In this document: positions 1 to 8,868 of the stretch, in pieces
Layout of the letters: each line of letters begins with the position of its first letter
Position numbering within the stretch: the first letter of the stretch is position 1
Assembly: GCA_903902915.1 (NCBI GenBank)
Contig: CAIUWR010000001.1
Span: forward strand, 1-64,000
Origin: an uncultured Hyphomicrobiales bacterium
Lineage (GTDB): Bacteria > Pseudomonadota > Alphaproteobacteria > Rhizobiales > Beijerinckiaceae
Reading direction: 5' to 3'
Length of the DNA stretch: 64,000 bases
Translations under genes and position numbers: made by a program
The notes under the pieces: generated by a model
The model's database searches: none
What the model was told of the DNA's origin: nothing
What the model saw: the letters and a program-made list of their open reading frames with translations, nothing else

Positions 1-403
1 CTTGTCCATTCATTCGTCTCCATGGTTGTGTTGCAACTCCATGAAATACCAGAATGGGCAACCCCTGCTCGGGCTAGTCCCGGCAGGGGTTCTTGACCGT
101 CACTCGCAAACGAATTTCCAGACATCAGGTTACAGTACCGATATTTCTCTCTTTGTCGTGAGAAACGACATATCTTGTCAATGGCGGAACACTTAAACTC
201 GTCTTTATCGTGGCACACCCCTGCCCCGCTTAATGGTCAGCAGCAGCGTGGTCACATGCTCCTCATTATATAGGCAGCTTGTCAGCACCTTCCCCATAGC
301 ATCCCCCATCTTGACCTTGTCCTTTGCTGGACACTCAAATGGACACCTACAGGACCTTGGCTTTAAGTCGTTGAAATTCTTCGACAGCTTCCCGCAGCAT
401 CGC
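1..403. other. Left flank: end of a probable integrated element, no supported gene
   Basis: No gene can be supported here. Open frames are short and have no recognisable domain. One detail may matter: on the minus strand, the frame that stops at 347-349 reads back as DYDAMLREAVEEFQRLKAKV, which looks like the charged helical C-terminus of a real protein, but it runs straight into the tRNA fragment at 404-448 and loses its upstream part there. This suggests a gene truncated by recombination at the tRNA site. The stretch is probably the right end of a genomic island whose body lies left of the window. Confidence 0.35.
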
Positions 404-448
404 ATCATAATCCTTGTGTCGGGGGTTCGAGTCCCTCCTTCGCTACCA
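404..448 (+). tRNA. Partial tRNA 3' half (CAU anticodon), probable attachment-site duplicate
   Basis: The sequence folds as the 3' half of a class I tRNA. It has a seven-base anticodon loop ATCATAA (404-410) with U33, anticodon CAT at 406-408 and A37/A38, then the 3' anticodon strand TCCTT, variable loop GTGTC, a T arm GGGGG-TTCGAGT-CCCTC (421-437), acceptor strand CTTCGCT, discriminator A and encoded CCA (446-448). The bases upstream do not pair with TCCTT and there is no D arm or 5' acceptor strand, so the tRNA is not intact. Elongator Met or lysidine-type Ile2 are both possible from CAU. A 3' tRNA fragment that starts at the anticodon loop is the usual scar of a tyrosine-recombinase element. 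Confidence 0.8.
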
Positions 449-462
449 CACTTTTGTCGACC

Positions 463-576
463 GTGGACCTCGCTGTGAACGGCTCCATCCTTGGCATGAA
501 GCTGGACGATCGCCTGCCCTTCGACCCCGCCAGCCTGTCGCAGGGCGCCATGATTGCGGATGTGGTCACCAAGGTG
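463..576 (+). pseudogene. Fragment resembling shikimate dehydrogenase (AroE) C-terminal region
   Basis: About 38 codons read VDLAVNGSILGMKLDDRLPF followed by DPASLSQGAMIADVVTK. This follows the AroE-family pattern in which an N-(A/G)-(T/S)-x-LGM segment precedes a proline-rich turn and then a strand of the type G-A-x-(V/I)-ADVV. No N-terminal substrate domain or start precedes it, because the tRNA fragment ends only 14 bases upstream. After DVVTK the frame runs into unrelated sequence. I read it as a remnant left by deletion or recombination next to the tRNA site. The family call rests on the motif only. Confidence 0.5.
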
Positions 577-580
577 GTAA

Positions 581-862
581 CCTGTTCAAGACATAGACAA
601 CCTGCGCTTCATCAGCGGCGATCAAGGATCGCTGCCGGGCCTGGAACCTTGGACTTATGAGCGCCGCAGGGGCTGGAACGAGCCGCTCCAACGGTCGCCC
701 ATCGCCATAGCGCGCGCGGACCCGCTGGCAGCCCAACGCGAGCATTTTCTCTCGGTGATCCGCCGCGTCGCCAAACCGATATGCGATGCGCGCGACGCAA
801 CGCAAACGATCACCGTCATCGAAGCCATTCGCGCCAGCATCCAAAAGATCAGTCAGACTTGA
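581..862 (+). pseudogene. C-terminal fragment of a Gfo/Idh/MocA-type oxidoreductase
   Basis: The frame that opens after a TAA at 578-580 and ends at TGA 860-862 encodes about 93 residues. Its end, with ADPLAAQREHFLSVIRR, then KPICDARDATQTITVIEAIR, matches the last helices of Gfo/Idh/MocA dehydrogenases, which usually read DPL..Q..HF..VIRG...P..D..D...T..V.EA...S. The NAD-binding Rossmann domain and any start codon are missing. It begins within about 10 bases of the end of the aroE-like fragment, so both probably come from one locus collapsed by deletion. An opposite-strand frame over the same bases (566-946) has no family character. Confidence 0.6.
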
Positions 863-1082
863 AGCGATGAGCCCATGACAGGGACAAAAGGGCCAGCCGA
901 CCATTCTCCCTGCAGGCCAAGATTGCCGGAACTGGCGATAAGCCATTCAAATTACTTAACGAAATAATAACCATACCTCACCAATATCGGTCACCGGAAA
1001 CCGCAGCTTCGGGACATTGGCCGACACACGGGACTTGCTTGTCGGCGCGAATTGGAGCCAGAAAACCACCCCAGGGGTCGCA

Positions 1083-3101
1083 ATGAAGCAGGGTCAACGA
1101 TTTCGCGCCCCTCGCAAGCCGGCGTTGCTTAAACAAAATATGGAAAGACTGGTGACCGGCCTCGCGCTGCATCAGCAAGGCCGCATTGCTGACGCCAGAC
1201 TTGTGTATGCTGACATTCTTGAGAGCGATCCACTTCATTTCGACGCCCTTCATTTGTCTGGTCTGATCGCATTCCAGACACGACAGATGGAAGCGGCCGT
1301 CGGCTTTTTCTCCCGCGCGATCAAGATCAAAACAGATTTTGCGCCGCTCCATTCGAATTATGGGCTGGCGTTGCAGGCGCTTGATCGACCGGATGAAGCG
1401 GTCGCAAGTTATCAAAAAGCGATCGCCATCAACCCGAATTTTCCGGAAGCCTACCTGAACCGGGGCCTTGCGCTGGAAGCCCTTGATCGGGTGGACGACG
1501 CGCTTGCGAGCTATGACAAGGCGCTTTCGATCAAGCCGGACTATGCCGAAGCATATCTCAATCGCGGGAATGCGCTGAAGGGCGCCCGTCGATTGTTGGA
1601 AGCGATCGCTGATTATGAAAAAGCGTTTTCCGTGAAACCAGACTACGCGGAAGCATATTACAACCACGGCCTTGTCCTGCGAGAGCTTGAGCGATTTGTT
1701 GAAGCAATCGCGAGTTACGACAAGGCGATCATGATACGACATGATTATGCCGCAGCATATATGCACCGCGGCGTCAGCTATCAACGTCTCGAGCGATTCG
1801 ACGAAGCCATTGCGAGCTACGACGACGCCATCAGAATCAAGCCGAACTATGCCGAAGTTTACACAAAGCGCGGCGTAGCGCTCAACGCCATACAGCGCAC
1901 GAAAGAAGCGATTGAAAGCTTTGAGGCTGCGGTCAAGGCGGATCCGGAATATGCAGAGGGCTACCTCAATCTAGGCGTAGCTTATCATCGCTCCAAGCGA
2001 TATGATGATGCTTTGCGCGCCTATGAAATGGCGATTTCCATCAAGCCTGATTATGTTGACGCTCACTTCTATTTCGGCGTCACGATGAAAGATATGAAAC
2101 GCTTCGCCGAAGCGCTTGAGAGTTATGACGCAGCGCTATCCTTTGATGCGAAATACGCCAAGGCGCATTGGAACAAATCCCTCTTGTTGCTGTCGCTAGG
2201 TGTTTTTGAAGAGGGATTTGCGCTTTACGAATGGCGCAAAGCGCAAGCGATACCCATGGGGAACCGCGTGCTTCCGCAACCGCTATGGCTGGGAACCGAA
2301 GATCTCAAGGGCCGGACAATCCTTGTTCATGAAGAGCAGGGAATCGGCGACATGATCCAATTTTGCCGATATGTGAAACTCCTCGAAGAAAGGGGGGCGA
2401 AAGTTTTTTTCGCTGTGAATGATCGCCTTAAAAACATCATGCGAACGATTTCCGATCAGGTGGAGATCCGTTCTCTCGATGATTTTCCGACAGATATCGA
2501 CTTTCACTGCCCATTGCTAAGCCTGCCATTGGCGTTCAAGACGAGCCTCACGACCATTCCGAACCAGACGTCTTATATTTCAGCGAACCCAATCCGCTCC
2601 GCCGAGCTTCGGAACAGATTATCGGAAAACGGTGCAAGAAAAATATGTGGCCTGAGCTGGTATAGCAAAAACGAATCTACAGGACATTCCCGCAGCATCG
2701 ACCTCGTCGAATTGTTCGACGTCCTTCACCCTGAAGAATACGCCTTCATCAACCTGCAATATGGCGACACGTCAGCCGACGTCAGAAAATTGGCCGAAGC
2801 GAAGGGCATCGACCTCATATCAATCGCCGAAATTGACAATCATCAGGACCTGGACGGATTTGCAGCGCTCGTTGACGCCTGTGATTGCATCATATCAATC
2901 GACAATACGACGGTTCATATCGCAGGCGCATTAAACAAGAGAACCTTCGTCATGTTGCCCTATATCCCCGATTGGCGCTGGATGGAGCACGGTGACGCCA
3001 GCCCCTGGTATCCCTCTCTACAATTGTTCCGGCAGAAAGTGGACGGGGACTGGACTGATGTTTTCAGACAGGTCGATGAAGCCCTCTCCAGAGTGATTTA
3101 G
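1083..3101 (+). CDS. TPR-repeat protein with C-terminal GT-B glycosyltransferase-like domain (paralog 1)
   Basis: A 672-residue protein. About eleven TPR units fill roughly residues 20-400, with recurring A..SY.KA(I/L)SIKPD(Y/F)AEAY.NRG motifs. From about residue 400 a second domain carries HEEQGIGDMIQFCRY near 414, SIDNTTVHIAGAL near 605 and DWRWM...SPWYP...LFRQ near 630. That combination is typical of TPR proteins with a C-terminal glycosyltransferase-9/41-like GT-B fold. No signal peptide or membrane segment is visible, so it is probably cytoplasmic. I chose the ATG at 1083 over an upstream TTG because both paralogs begin in the same way (M-basic-G..F.AP). Glycosylation of a surface or flagellar protein is plausible, but the acceptor is unknown. 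Confidence 0.85.
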   Translation: MKQGQRFRAPRKPALLKQNMERLVTGLALHQQGRIADARLVYADILESDPLHFDALHLSGLIAFQTRQMEAAVGFFSRAIKIKTDFAPLHSNYGLALQALDRPDEAVASYQKAIAINPNFPEAYLNRGLALEALDRVDDALASYDKALSIKPDYAEAYLNRGNALKGARRLLEAIADYEKAFSVKPDYAEAYYNHGLVLRELERFVEAIASYDKAIMIRHDYAAAYMHRGVSYQRLERFDEAIASYDDAIRIKPNYAEVYTKRGVALNAIQRTKEAIESFEAAVKADPEYAEGYLNLGVAYHRSKRYDDALRAYEMAISIKPDYVDAHFYFGVTMKDMKRFAEALESYDAALSFDAKYAKAHWNKSLLLLSLGVFEEGFALYEWRKAQAIPMGNRVLPQPLWLGTEDLKGRTILVHEEQGIGDMIQFCRYVKLLEERGAKVFFAVNDRLKNIMRTISDQVEIRSLDDFPTDIDFHCPLLSLPLAFKTSLTTIPNQTSYISANPIRSAELRNRLSENGARKICGLSWYSKNESTGHSRSIDLVELFDVLHPEEYAFINLQYGDTSADVRKLAEAKGIDLISIAEIDNHQDLDGFAALVDACDCIISIDNTTVHIAGALNKRTFVMLPYIPDWRWMEHGDASPWYPSLQLFRQKVDGDWTDVFRQVDEALSRVI

Positions 3102-3138
3102 CAGCGCGAATGAGTCGTCATTCCTTGAAGGAGCGGTT

Positions 3139-5181
3139 ATGAAGCCGGGAAAAAAATTCGGCCATGCGCCCAAATCACCCGGTCGCGAGACGCCGCGTGC
3201 GCATATACAGGACGCTTTGGCGCTCCATCAGCAAGGAAGGTTTGACGATGCAAGAATTTTATATCGCGAGCTTCTGAAGCATAACCCCGCCAACTTTGAC
3301 GCCCTCCATTTGTCAGCGCTTCTCGCTTACCAGACTGCGCGACTTGATGAAGCCGATCAGCTTTTCGCCAAAGCCATCAAAGTCAAATCGGATTTCGGCG
3401 CAGCATATTCCAATTACGGGCTTGTGCTGCACGACCTGAAACGTTTCGACGAGGCGCTTTCGGCTTATGATAAGGCCATCTCGCTGACGCCCGACGATGT
3501 GGACGCATATTGCAACCGTGGGCTCGTGCTTCGCGACATGAAGCGTCTTGAGGAGGCGTTGGAAAGTTGCTACAAGGCGATCCTGATAAAGCCTGACCAT
3601 GCATTAGCCTATTCAAATCGCGGAATGGTCTTGCGCGAAATGGGAAAGCTTTTCGAAGCGATCAACAGCTACGATCTGGCGATCTCCATTGATCCGGCAT
3701 GCGCTCCCGCCCATGCAAATCGTGGCGTGGCTTTGCAGGACGCTGATCGGCTCGACGAGGCTCTGGCTTGTTGTGACAAGGCGATATCGCTGCAACCTGG
3801 AAATGCGGAATCATATTCAATTCGCGGCAATATCTTCCGCAAAATGAAGCGAATCGACGAGGCTGTTGCAAGCTATGAAATGGCGATAGCGCTCGACCCG
3901 CGAAATGCTGACGCCTATTCCAATCGCGGACTTTCGCTTCACGACCTGAATCGGTTCGACGATGCGATCATGAGCTGCGAGAAGGCGATTTCCATTCGCG
4001 CGGATCATGGAGAAGCCCATTGCAATCTGGGCGTTTCACTTCAATCTCTGAGGCGATTTGAAGAAGCGATTCCCTGTTTCGAAAGGGCGATTTCGATCAT
4101 GCCAGATTATGCCGAAGCCTATTTCAATCTGGGGGTCAGTCTGCAAAATCTCAAAAGATCCGATGAAGCCATCATGGCTTATGACAAGGCGATGTCGCTC
4201 AACCGCCAGGAGGTCAAGGCGCATTGGAATAAAAGTCTCGTTTTGTTGGCCAATGGAAATTTTGAACTGGGCTTCGCGTTATATGAATGGCGAAAAGTGC
4301 AACCGAATCCACTTGGCGATCGGCGCTTCAACAGGCCACTTTGGCTTGGCGAGGAAAATCTTCTGGGCAAAACGATTTTGATTCATGAGGAACAGGGGAT
4401 CGGCGACACGATTCAATTTTGTCGTTACGTCAATCTGCTTGCGGCCAAGGGAGCGAAAGTCATATTCGCGGTGACGGCGAAGCTTGAAAAACTCATGGAA
4501 TCCATGGGGCAAGGCCTGGAAATTCGGCGGATTGACGACCTGCCGCATGTCTTTGATTATCACTGCCCGTTACTTAGCCTTCCGCTCGCATTCAAGACCA
4601 GTTCGGCAAGCATTCCTGCGCAAACACCCTACATCCATGCGGATGAATCAACCTCTGCGTCTTTGCGCAAACGACTTTCTGAAAATGGAAAAAAGAAAAT
4701 ATGTGGGCTTAGCTGGTTTAGCAAAAATGAAACGACAGGAGTTTCGAGAAGCGTCAATTTGCTCGACTTTTTCAACGCGGTTGATCCACGCGAATTCCAA
4801 TTCGTGAATTTGCAATATGGAGACATGTCGGAGGAGATCGCCAACCTCAAGCGTCAAAAGGACGTTGAGATCATGAGCGTTCCGGAAATCGATAACTACA
4901 AGGATATCGATGGATTTGCTGCTCTTGTGGATGCATGCGACGTCATTGTCTCCATCGACAACACGACCGTTCATATTGCCGGAGCTTTGAATAAAAAGAC
5001 GTTCGTGATGCTTCCATATGTTGCGGATTGGCGGTGGATGCAGGACCGTGACGATAGCCCATGGTACCCGTCGATACGGTTGTTCCGCCAGCAAATGGAT
5101 GGCGATTGGACGGATGTTTTCAAACGAATAGATCGCGCGATGCTGGAGGACGCCGCACAGGTGGAGGATCATCCGTCATAG
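3139..5181 (+). CDS. TPR-repeat protein with C-terminal GT-B glycosyltransferase-like domain (paralog 2)
   Basis: A 680-residue protein in tandem with paralog 1, 37 bp downstream, behind an AAGGAG ribosome site. The architecture is the same: about eleven TPRs (ISLTPDDVDAYCNRGLVLRD-type units), then the GT-B-like region with HEEQGIGDTIQFCRY, SIDNTTVHIAGALNKKTFVM and DWRWMQDRDDSPWYP. The C-terminal halves of paralogs 1 and 2 are strikingly alike, whereas the TPR arrays differ in register and loops. This fits duplication with TPR drift, which would change protein partners while keeping the catalytic module. The two genes are probably co-transcribed. Substrate and acceptor cannot be read from the sequence. 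Confidence 0.85.
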   Translation: MKPGKKFGHAPKSPGRETPRAHIQDALALHQQGRFDDARILYRELLKHNPANFDALHLSALLAYQTARLDEADQLFAKAIKVKSDFGAAYSNYGLVLHDLKRFDEALSAYDKAISLTPDDVDAYCNRGLVLRDMKRLEEALESCYKAILIKPDHALAYSNRGMVLREMGKLFEAINSYDLAISIDPACAPAHANRGVALQDADRLDEALACCDKAISLQPGNAESYSIRGNIFRKMKRIDEAVASYEMAIALDPRNADAYSNRGLSLHDLNRFDDAIMSCEKAISIRADHGEAHCNLGVSLQSLRRFEEAIPCFERAISIMPDYAEAYFNLGVSLQNLKRSDEAIMAYDKAMSLNRQEVKAHWNKSLVLLANGNFELGFALYEWRKVQPNPLGDRRFNRPLWLGEENLLGKTILIHEEQGIGDTIQFCRYVNLLAAKGAKVIFAVTAKLEKLMESMGQGLEIRRIDDLPHVFDYHCPLLSLPLAFKTSSASIPAQTPYIHADESTSASLRKRLSENGKKKICGLSWFSKNETTGVSRSVNLLDFFNAVDPREFQFVNLQYGDMSEEIANLKRQKDVEIMSVPEIDNYKDIDGFAALVDACDVIVSIDNTTVHIAGALNKKTFVMLPYVADWRWMQDRDDSPWYPSIRLFRQQMDGDWTDVFKRIDRAMLEDAAQVEDHPS

Positions 5182-5193
5182 CTGCGGACGAGG

Positions 5194-5586
5194 TCACTCC
5201 ACATGTGTCGGCTGCGCCCGCGCCAAAGCATCTTCGATGGCCCGGGCCAAAGCTTTCTTGTCGACCGGCTTCTGCAGGACGGGGATATTGTTGTAACCTC
5301 CGAACGCCACATCAGAATATGCGGTGCAAAAAATGAAAGGCAAAGCCTTGGCTAGCAGGACATCAGCCACACGATAAGACAGCTCGCCGCTGAGGTTCAC
5401 ATCGAGCACGGCGAGATCGAAATCTCCCGCCTGCGCTTTCGCCAAAGCGTCGTTCAGATGCGTGGCGACCCCCGCGACTTCATATCCCAGCCGTGGCAGC
5501 AGCTGCTCAAGCCCCAAAGCGATGAATGGCTCATCTTCCACCACCAGGATGCGTTTGACCTGCTTTTGTTCCGCTCTTTTCGTCAT
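5194..5586 (-). CDS. Single-domain response regulator (receiver only)
   Basis: A 130-residue protein made of one CheY-like receiver domain. It shows the acidic pair in ILVVEDEPFIALGLEQ, the phospho-acceptor Asp in DLAVLDVNLSGE, a Thr in the FCTAYSD strand and the conserved Lys in VLQKPVD. There is no output domain. Receivers of this DVNLSGE type often pair with HWE/HisKA2 histidine kinases, but none is encoded nearby. The ATG at 5586 has a GGAG nine bases upstream; in-frame upstream starts (ATG 5607, TTG 5688) are less well placed. It ends 12 bp from the convergent TPR gene and is divergent from another receiver gene at 6023. Confidence 0.85.
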   Translation of the reverse strand: MTKRAEQKQVKRILVVEDEPFIALGLEQLLPRLGYEVAGVATHLNDALAKAQAGDFDLAVLDVNLSGELSYRVADVLLAKALPFIFCTAYSDVAFGGYNNIPVLQKPVDKKALARAIEDALARAQPTHVE

Positions 5587-6022
5587 GAATTTGCGCTCCA
5601 GTCGCATTCTGCGGCGCGACCGCTTTGAGGTAGAGCGCAGAGGCGGCGCGAACAGGTCGCCACGGCCTGCGCATCGGAAAATTCTCAATAGTCACGACCA
5701 AGGTCTGTGATGAATGCGCGGATACTTACTTACAAATATTGATTTGGGAGGAATAGCGTCAACTTGGCAAACGTGTTTCCGGCCGCCTTTGATGACGAAC
5801 GCATTTTTATTTTGGTGATAACTTAGCATTTGACTTGCACGACAAGGAACAGGCAAGCCACAATCATATGATGAGAACGTCTCGCGATTGGATGGTTTAG
5901 ATAGTTACCCGACGGGTTCGTGCGAACGAACCCATCGAGGAATTGCGGCGCCAAAGTCTTTTCCGCCAGCAGCATTCGCCTCGGATCCTCGAGGGATCGC
6001 AACACACAGATGGTTTGAATCC
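5587..6022. other. Divergent intergenic region between two response regulators, with a hairpin
   Basis: This 436-bp gap must hold the promoters of both flanking regulator genes. No sigma-70 pair stands out. A perfect 8-bp inverted repeat, GGGTTCGT/ACGAACCC with a GCGA loop, lies at 5914-5933, about 90 bp before the ATG at 6023. In the leader of that gene it could be an operator or an RNA hairpin. No coding sequence is supported. Confidence 0.4.
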
Positions 6023-6406
6023 ATGAGCGAAACCGGGGTAAGGGCGAGCATCCTTGTTGTGGAAGACGAGATTCTTGTCTCGGGCCTCATCGCTGATATA
6101 TTGACCGATAGCGGATTGAGGGTCGCCGGCCCGTTTCGGTCAAATCTCGAATCCCTGCGCTTTCTCGATCAGGATAGACCTGACGCGGCAGTCCTCGACT
6201 TCAATATAGCTGATGGAAACAGCGGCCCTATCGCAGAACGACTTCAGGAACTGGGCGTGCCCTTTATCGTGGCCAGCGCCTTTCCAAGAGAAATCGCCTC
6301 TGGTCCGGTGGCCTCGGCATTACGCTGGATCTCGAAACCGTTTAGTGAGGCTGCGCTCACCGAAGGCGTATGTGCGTGCCTTTTTAGCGTTAGTTTTAAA
6401 TCTTGA
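6023..6406 (+). CDS. Single-domain response regulator (receiver only)
   Basis: A 127-residue receiver domain. ILVVEDEILVSGLIADIL supplies the acidic pocket, AAVLDFNIADG the phospho-acceptor Asp, PFIVASAFP the switch strand and WISKPFSE the conserved Lys-Pro. No effector domain follows. The longer frame upstream (TTG 5888) adds 45 residues without receiver character, so the ATG at 6023 is preferred, though its ribosome site is weak. It is divergent from the receiver at 5586 and shares the DxN-type motif, which points to the same kind of HWE-kinase signalling or phosphate-sink role. That role is inferred. Confidence 0.8.
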   Translation: MSETGVRASILVVEDEILVSGLIADILTDSGLRVAGPFRSNLESLRFLDQDRPDAAVLDFNIADGNSGPIAERLQELGVPFIVASAFPREIASGPVASALRWISKPFSEAALTEGVCACLFSVSFKS

Positions 6407-6501
6407 GGCGATATCCTCTTGCGAGGTTGCACAGAAGCGGTTAGCAACTTATTTACGCGTGCGTGTTAGGCGTACTGATCAATGTAACCGGAACATGTTA
6501 A

Positions 6502-6702
6502 ATGGCTCGTCCAACCATCGCCCAGGATTCTAAACTTTTCATCGCCGCCTTGCGCAAGCTTGGCTCCTCAGCGGGCAATGGCGCGCTCAGGGATGCGCTT
6601 GGCTGGAGCGAAACCCGATATTGGAAAGTTCATGCAAGCCTTTTCGAGGCTGAGAAGATTGCAAAGGGCCGCGGCCGCGGCGGTTCCGTCGCGCTCGTCT
6701 AA
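6502..6702 (+). CDS. Small winged-helix-like hypothetical protein
   Basis: A 66-residue basic protein reading ARPTIAQDSKLFIAALRKLG, then GNGALRDALGWSETRYWKV, then a C-terminal KGRGRGGSVAL. The pattern of a short helix, a helix-turn-helix-like LRDALGW.ETRYWKVHASL and a Gly/Arg wing looks like the stand-alone winged-helix modules appended to restriction or methylase-linked proteins. I cannot name a family with certainty. It lies 95 bp after the response regulator on the same strand. It could be DNA-binding; its function is unknown. Confidence 0.55.
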   Translation: MARPTIAQDSKLFIAALRKLGSSAGNGALRDALGWSETRYWKVHASLFEAEKIAKGRGRGGSVALV

Positions 6703-6818
6703 ACCAATCGTCCGGTTTTAACAGTTAACCGGAACGCTTTGGTTTAAAAGAGTTAATGGGGCGTCGAACGCCTAACTCCAAGCTTCGGGCGCCCCTCTGC
6801 TCTGTGTCCGGGCCAAGC

Positions 6819-7043
6819 CTACGCCGCTTGGGAGCCCTGACGATTGGTCGGGCCGCCCTGCGTCGCTTCCGTCATTGCGTTGCGGATATAGTCGCGAAGT
6901 TCGGGCGTATCAGGGAGCTGATGGACCGCAGCAGCATGCTGGACCGCCGCCTCCATCAGTTCCTCTTCCGTGTCAGCGCTGATGGCGACGGTGCAAACGC
7001 CCCCGCCGGGCGCGGAACGGCAATCAATAAGTTTGCGGCCCAT
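6819..7043 (-). CDS. DUF1059-type small protein
   Basis: A 74-residue protein opening MGRKLIDCRSAPGGGVCTVA, then ISADTEEELMEAAVQHAAAV with a HQLPDTPELRDYIRNAM tail. This is the small DUF1059 pattern: a conserved cysteine pair (C8 and C17), an AD(T)EEEL helix and a final helix. A strong GAGGAGG lies seven bases before the ATG. It stands alone between the small winged-helix gene and the ABC exporter. Members are annotated as possible metal-binding proteins; no function is established, and only the cysteines support that reading here. Confidence 0.7.
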   Translation of the reverse strand: MGRKLIDCRSAPGGGVCTVAISADTEEELMEAAVQHAAAVHQLPDTPELRDYIRNAMTEATQGGPTNRQGSQAA

Positions 7044-7162
7044 GCTGACCTCCTCATTCGTTCGACGGGCTCCCCGGCGTCCGGGTCGCCATAGAACGCA
7101 CAGGGGCGGCCGGGGTTCGCTGGTCAGGCAGGGGCAAGCCCGTTAAATAGGATGCGCCCGTC

Positions 7163-7969
7163 ATGTGGCGCGCCCAAAGGCGGCACGGCCGCGAAGGACC
7201 ACCGCCCTTGACGGAAGCAGCCACTCCCCAACCTGCGCTCGCGGTCGAACATCTGAGCAAGGCTTTTGATGGTCGCATCGTCGTGAACGACGTATCGTTT
7301 TCCCTGGAGCCGGGCGAGATCGTCGGCCTCGTTGGCCTCAACGGCGCCGGCAAGACGACGACCATCAATATGATCCTGGGCGTGCTCGCCCCGAGCTCCG
7401 GCAGCGTCACCATCGCGGGCCTCGACCTTGCGGACCATCGGGAGGCGGCTCTTGGCGTCGTGAATTTCTCCGCCGTTTACGCCCCCTTGCCCGGCAATCT
7501 CACGGTGGCCCAGAACCTGCGCATTTTCGGCATGATTTATGATGTGCCAAACCTCACCGACCGCATCGGCGAGATGATCGATATGTTCGATCTGGCGCGT
7601 TACCGCGACACCCGCTGCGGCCTGTTATCGTCCGGGGAACAAACGCGCGTTTCGCTGGCGAAGGCCCTGCTGAACAAACCGCGGCTTCTTCTCCTCGACG
7701 AGCCCACCGCATCGATTGATCCTTCAACCGCCGATACGATCCGTGGGCATATTCGCGACTATGCCGCTCGTGAAAAGGGCGCGGTTTTATGGACGAGCCA
7801 TAACATGTATGAGGTCGCCGCGGTCTGCACACGCATGATGTTGCTGTCGCGCGGTCGCATCCTCATCGAAGGCGATCCGCGGACACTGCCCACCGAACAT
7901 GGCGCCGCCTCGCTGGAAGATCTGTTCATAGGGCTGTCACGCGAGCCGGATGAAAGGGCCTCCTCATGA
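7163..7969 (+). CDS. ABC exporter ATP-binding protein (ABC-2 type)
   Basis: A 268-residue nucleotide-binding subunit. Walker A GLNGAGKTT lies at residues 58-66, an LLSSGEQTRVSLAKAL signature follows, then Walker B LLLLDEPTASID and the switch His in TSHNMYEVA. It belongs with the NodI/CcmA/DrrA-like exporters rather than importers. The next gene overlaps its stop by 4 bp (ATGA) and encodes an ABC-2 permease, so the pair should form one inner-membrane export complex. A TTG near 7208 is an alternative start that would remove an odd basic N-terminus. Substrate unknown. Confidence 0.85.
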   Translation: MWRAQRRHGREGPPPLTEAATPQPALAVEHLSKAFDGRIVVNDVSFSLEPGEIVGLVGLNGAGKTTTINMILGVLAPSSGSVTIAGLDLADHREAALGVVNFSAVYAPLPGNLTVAQNLRIFGMIYDVPNLTDRIGEMIDMFDLARYRDTRCGLLSSGEQTRVSLAKALLNKPRLLLLDEPTASIDPSTADTIRGHIRDYAAREKGAVLWTSHNMYEVAAVCTRMMLLSRGRILIEGDPRTLPTEHGAASLEDLFIGLSREPDERASS

Positions 7970-8769
7970 AGATGCGACGCATTGGCGCGATTGTGCTTCG
8001 CCAGATCTATCTCTTGCGCGGCAGCCCCACGCGCGTGTTGCCGCTATTCGCCTGGATCGCGATCGACGTCATGCTTTGGGGTTTCATCACACGCTATCTG
8101 AACGCCATCGCGTCTCCTGGATTCGATTTTGTTCCCGCCATGTTGGGCGCCGTGCTTCTGTGGGATTTTTTGTCCCGCGTCATGCAGGGCGTGACCATGG
8201 CCTTTTTTGAGGATGTATGGTCTCGAAATTTCCTCGGGATCTTCGCCTCGCCACTGTCCCGTGCGGAATATGTTTCAGGCTTGGTGCTGACCGGCATAGG
8301 CACCAGCCTTGTGGGGCTGGCGGTGATGATCGCGCTGGCGAGCTCAGCTTTCGGTCTGTCCTTTTTATCTTATGGCCCCGCGATCATACCCGCGCTGCTG
8401 GTTCTCTTCTTGTTCGGCATCGCGCTTGGCGTTGCGGGCAGCGCCATGGTGCTTCGGCTTGGCCCTGCGGCGGAATGGCTGATCTGGCCGCTACCTGCTG
8501 TGCTCTCGCCCTTCGCGAGCGTTTTCTATCCCATCTCCACTCTGCCTGTCTGGATGCAGCCAATATCGCTTGCGCTCCCACCCTCCTATGTCTTCGAATC
8601 TTTAAGGGCGATCACCAATGGCGGACACGCGAATTACACAGACTTGACCTTTGCCTTGACGCTGTCGCTGGGCTACCTGGTGGCGGCGGCGGCCTTTTTC
8701 GCGCATGTCTATCGCGTCTGCGTCCGCACCGGCCTCATCGCCCGCTACAGCGCTGAATCTGTGTCGTGA
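7966..8769 (+). CDS. ABC-2 type permease
   Basis: A 267-residue integral membrane protein with about six hydrophobic segments, such as LPLFAWIAIDVMLWGF, MLGAVLLWDFL, GIGTSLVGLAVMIALA and ALLVLFLFGIALGVAG. It has the NodJ/DrrB-like ABC-2 layout, with a conserved FYP(I)STLP..MQPI loop before the last helices. Translation is coupled to the ATPase by the ATGA overlap at 7966-7969. The pair would export a lipid, polysaccharide or drug-like molecule; nothing in the sequence decides which. No accessory membrane-fusion protein is next to it. Confidence 0.85.
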   Translation: MKMRRIGAIVLRQIYLLRGSPTRVLPLFAWIAIDVMLWGFITRYLNAIASPGFDFVPAMLGAVLLWDFLSRVMQGVTMAFFEDVWSRNFLGIFASPLSRAEYVSGLVLTGIGTSLVGLAVMIALASSAFGLSFLSYGPAIIPALLVLFLFGIALGVAGSAMVLRLGPAAEWLIWPLPAVLSPFASVFYPISTLPVWMQPISLALPPSYVFESLRAITNGGHANYTDLTFALTLSLGYLVAAAAFFAHVYRVCVRTGLIARYSAESVS

Positions 8770-8868
8770 CCGCGCTGGGCTGCATCTTAGCGCATCCAAC
8801 GCTGCTTTTCTGTGCAGGCGGACATAAGGGCGGCTGATCGAAAAGGGGCCGGCCCGCAAGTTTTGCGC

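Noticed and set aside
566-946. Open frame of 126 codons on the minus strand
   Set aside because: The plus strand over the same bases gives a clear Gfo/Idh/MocA C-terminus; the minus frame has no family character.
6733-6760. EcfG-like promoter (GGAAC then AGTT)
   Set aside because: The spacing is one or two bases short and no gene on that strand starts downstream; the next gene is on the minus strand.
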